A stretch of DNA of 64,000 nt, from NCBI GenBank assembly GCA_049514215.1, contig JBEKVI010000012.1, positions 1-64,000 on the forward strand, read 5' to 3'. Positions 62,351-64,000 of this stretch are shown piece by piece. The first letter of the stretch is position 1, and each line of letters starts with the position of its first letter. Origin of the DNA: BOG-994 sp049514215 (GTDB lineage Bacteria; Pseudomonadota; Gammaproteobacteria; Burkholderiales; Burkholderiaceae_D). A program made the position numbers and the translations under genes. The notes below the pieces were generated by a model, which was not told where the DNA came from, ran no database searches, and worked only from the letters and a program-made list of their open reading frames with translations.

Positions 62351-63319
62351 GTGTCAAAACCATTTAGGTCGACCTTCGGACTGCGATGGGAATTCGAGTC
62401 GCATCACCGTGGGCGCCGGATGAGGCAAAGCGGCTGGGTGGTTTTTTTGGTGATCCTCGCCTGTATGCCCCTGTTTTGGCCGCCTGAAGCCTGCAGTGCA
62501 AACGACGCAGAGGTGCTCGCCCCAGGCGTCGACTTCCCCGAGGGCACGATCTTTCTTGGCGACACCCTTTACTTCGTCGACTATGCCGGCTCAAGCGTGC
62601 TGAAACTTGCGAGCGCCGGCCAAGAGTTGGTCTGGCACGAGACCGGCTGCGGACCGGCGGGCCTCCTTGCGCGGCCGGAAGGATTGCTCGTTGCATGCTA
62701 CGACGGCAATCACGTGGTGTTGATTTCTTTGGACGGCAAGGTGCTAAAGAGGATCGACCAGGATGTCGACGGGCGTGGATTCGCCGGACCCAACGATCTG
62801 GCAGCCGATGCCAGAGGTGGCGTCTATTTTTCTGCGTCCGGGTCAAACAAGTCAGGAAAGGTCTACTACTACGGATCCGACGGACGCGCGAAGCCTGTAG
62901 CCAGTGACATCGATTACGCCAACGGGCTTGTGCTGTCGCCCGATGGAAGTCGCCTCTATGTCGCCGAGAGCGAGGCTCATCGCTTGCTCTATGCCTTGGT
63001 CGCAGCCGATGGGACAGTGGGGCCACTCCACGAGTTCGTGAACCTGGATGCCCTGCTCGCAAAAGGCAGAAGCTACGTCCCCGATGGCGCGCGCGTTGAT
63101 GCTCAAGGTCGCCTTTTCGTCGGCTTGTGGGACGGCGGCGGCTTTGCCGTCATTGGTGCGGACGCCAAGCTCATCGCCCAAGTCGATGTCGCTGGGGAGC
63201 ATCACGCCAACCTCGCCATCTCCCCGGACGGTCGGTTCATCTTCGGCACGACCGTGTCTGGCGAAGGCAGCGAGCGTCATGGCGCGCTCTATAAAGTGCC
63301 CAATCCGGTATTTAAGTAA
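62351..63319 (+). CDS. SMP-30/gluconolactonase-like beta-propeller protein, exported
   Basis: A 322-residue protein. After a hydrophobic segment (WVVFLVILACMPLFW, about residues 28-42) comes a six-bladed propeller of the SMP-30/gluconolactonase/LRE or strictosidine-synthase-like type: DFPEGTIFLGDTLYFVDYAGSSVLKL, then GFAGPNDLAADARGGVYFSASGSN, DYANGLVLSPDGSRLYVAESEAHRL and LWDGGGFAVI. The Glu, Asn and Asp of PEG, GPNDL and NGLVLSPDG fit the metal site of calcium-dependent lactonases. The GTG at 62351 is fixed by AAGGAGA; an ATG at 62420 is an alternative that gives a more ordinary signal peptide. The substrate is unknown. Confidence 0.8.
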   Translation: MSKPFRSTFGLRWEFESHHRGRRMRQSGWVVFLVILACMPLFWPPEACSANDAEVLAPGVDFPEGTIFLGDTLYFVDYAGSSVLKLASAGQELVWHETGCGPAGLLARPEGLLVACYDGNHVVLISLDGKVLKRIDQDVDGRGFAGPNDLAADARGGVYFSASGSNKSGKVYYYGSDGRAKPVASDIDYANGLVLSPDGSRLYVAESEAHRLLYALVAADGTVGPLHEFVNLDALLAKGRSYVPDGARVDAQGRLFVGLWDGGGFAVIGADAKLIAQVDVAGEHHANLAISPDGRFIFGTTVSGEGSERHGALYKVPNPVFK

Positions 63320-63635
63320 CCCCCGCACCGGTAGGCCCCGCGACAAGGGGGCCCGCGGGCATCCAAGTTCGGCGAGAACGGCCGCGGGCTCAATCGCGCG
63401 CTGAGGTTGCCCCAGGTCAGGCGGAAATTCTGAGTGTGTGGTCACTTACAGCAGAAGCGTCTCTCTAGACGGAGCCGCGCGGCATCTGCCGGAATCCGAA
63501 TTGAGGGCAATTCTCCTTTCTAATCAGGCGATGCGATCCTCACAAGCGCCGGTATTGTCTGGGCTATCCCATAGCGACCGTACGCTCTTGTCGGCCATAA
63601 AAAACCTGCCGCGCCTTCTCGAAGAAAAATTCGCC
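63320..63635. other. Gap between the lactonase-like gene and the diguanylate cyclase
   Basis: No gene was found. The plus strand contains small inverted repeats: GGCCCC/GGGGCC just after the lactonase gene, CGTCT/AGACG at 63458-63471, and GCTAT/ATAGC at 63563-63575. None has a T-run, so no intrinsic terminator is clear. The promoter for the next gene should lie near its 3' end but is not obvious. Confidence 0.35.
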
Positions 63636-64000
63636 ATGAAAGAATCCAGCCCCAATCCGCCCAGCAGCGTCACGGCGATCGCCCGAGAGGCGATCCGGAT
63701 GCTCACGACGCGGCAGCTGCCGGCCACGCCGACGAACTACCAGCAGATGTACCAGTCGATCGCCAGGGGTGGCGAAGTCCAGCTCACCGCCTACGAAGCC
63801 ATCGAGCGCTTGGGCAAGGTACGCTCGGATGCGGCTTTCGCCACGGCGCTCTCGGCGGCGATCCGCAAGGATGACTGGAAGGAAATCCAGCGGCTTTTGG
63901 AAGAGGAGCTGCGCAAGGGCTCCGGGTCGGGTCCCGCTGCAACGACCGCGGGCGGAGCCGGACTCGGCGCCGAAGCGGCCACACTCATCGCAAGGCTCGT
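63636..64000 (+). CDS. N-terminal part of a probable GGDEF diguanylate cyclase (partial)
   Basis: The first 121 codons of a gene that runs off the window. The region REAIRMLTTRQLPATPTNYQQMYQSIARG resembles the helical N-terminus of soluble betaproteobacterial GGDEF proteins, which typically reads LPPTPENY. The catalytic domain is out of view, so the call is tentative. The ATG at 63636 follows an A-rich stretch without a strong ribosome binding site; an in-frame TTG at 63588 is possible. Confidence 0.5.
   Translation, partial: MKESSPNPPSSVTAIAREAIRMLTTRQLPATPTNYQQMYQSIARGGEVQLTAYEAIERLGKVRSDAAFATALSAAIRKDDWKEIQRLLEEELRKGSGSGPAATTAGGAGLGAEAATLIARL

Overview
The window reads as chromosomal DNA of a betaproteobacterium, most likely of the order Burkholderiales. 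The GC content is high, genes are dense, and the gene orders are typical of that group: ssb facing uvrA; engB, cytochrome c4, lysA-lptM and cyaY; mrcA facing pilMNOPQ-aroK-aroB-dgt-gltB-gltD; and the S10, spc and alpha ribosomal clusters followed by dsbD. No rRNA, tRNA, CRISPR array, prophage or complete insertion sequence was seen. The only mobile-type gene is a REP-associated tyrosine transposase (RAYT).

Layout. Positions 1-8.6 kb are accessory: the tail of an SDR oxidoreductase, a large autotransporter, a membrane-anchored alpha/beta hydrolase, a Tat-exported MmgE/PrpD protein, and a SoxC-type molybdenum sulfur dehydrogenase with a single-heme cytochrome. Positions 8.7-20.7 kb hold DNA repair (ssb, uvrA), haem synthesis (hemB), engB, cytochrome c4, lysA, lptM, cyaY and penicillin-binding protein 1A. 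A structured small RNA, apparently undescribed, lies between hemB and engB on the plus strand. Positions 21-29 kb carry the type IV pilus assembly operon running on into aroK, aroB and dgt. Next come the RAYT gene with an inverted REP pair, and then glutamate synthase gltBD. Positions 36-45 kb hold a small ribbon-helix-helix-like protein, a zinc-ribbon protein, apt, an exported metallo-beta-lactamase-fold hydrolase, an oxalate/formate-antiporter-like MFS transporter, a degenerate EAL-CBS-GGDEF protein and dsbD. Positions 45-62 kb are the ribosomal protein clusters on the minus strand. The window ends with a beta-propeller lactonase-like protein and the start of a probable diguanylate cyclase.

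Points of interest. (1) The hemB-engB gap encodes a roughly 105-nt plus-strand RNA with a UUCG-capped hairpin, a hairpin whose loop (UCUCCUCCCU) is complementary to a Shine-Dalgarno sequence, a third hairpin, and a strong intrinsic terminator. (2) The S10-spc cluster is split between rpsQ and rplN by a PAP2 phosphatase gene and an EAL-HDOD gene, and a good promoter (TTGTGA, 17 bp, TAGAAT) restarts transcription before rplN. (3) rpsJ is missing from its usual place before rplC. (4) The RAYT gene is followed by two 20-bp REP-like palindromes in inverted orientation, a REPIN-type arrangement. (5) Three signalling proteins of the EAL, GGDEF or HDOD type lie in the window, and the one with both EAL and GGDEF domains has lost key catalytic residues in each.

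All functional calls come from reading motifs and gene order in the sequence itself. No database search was run.
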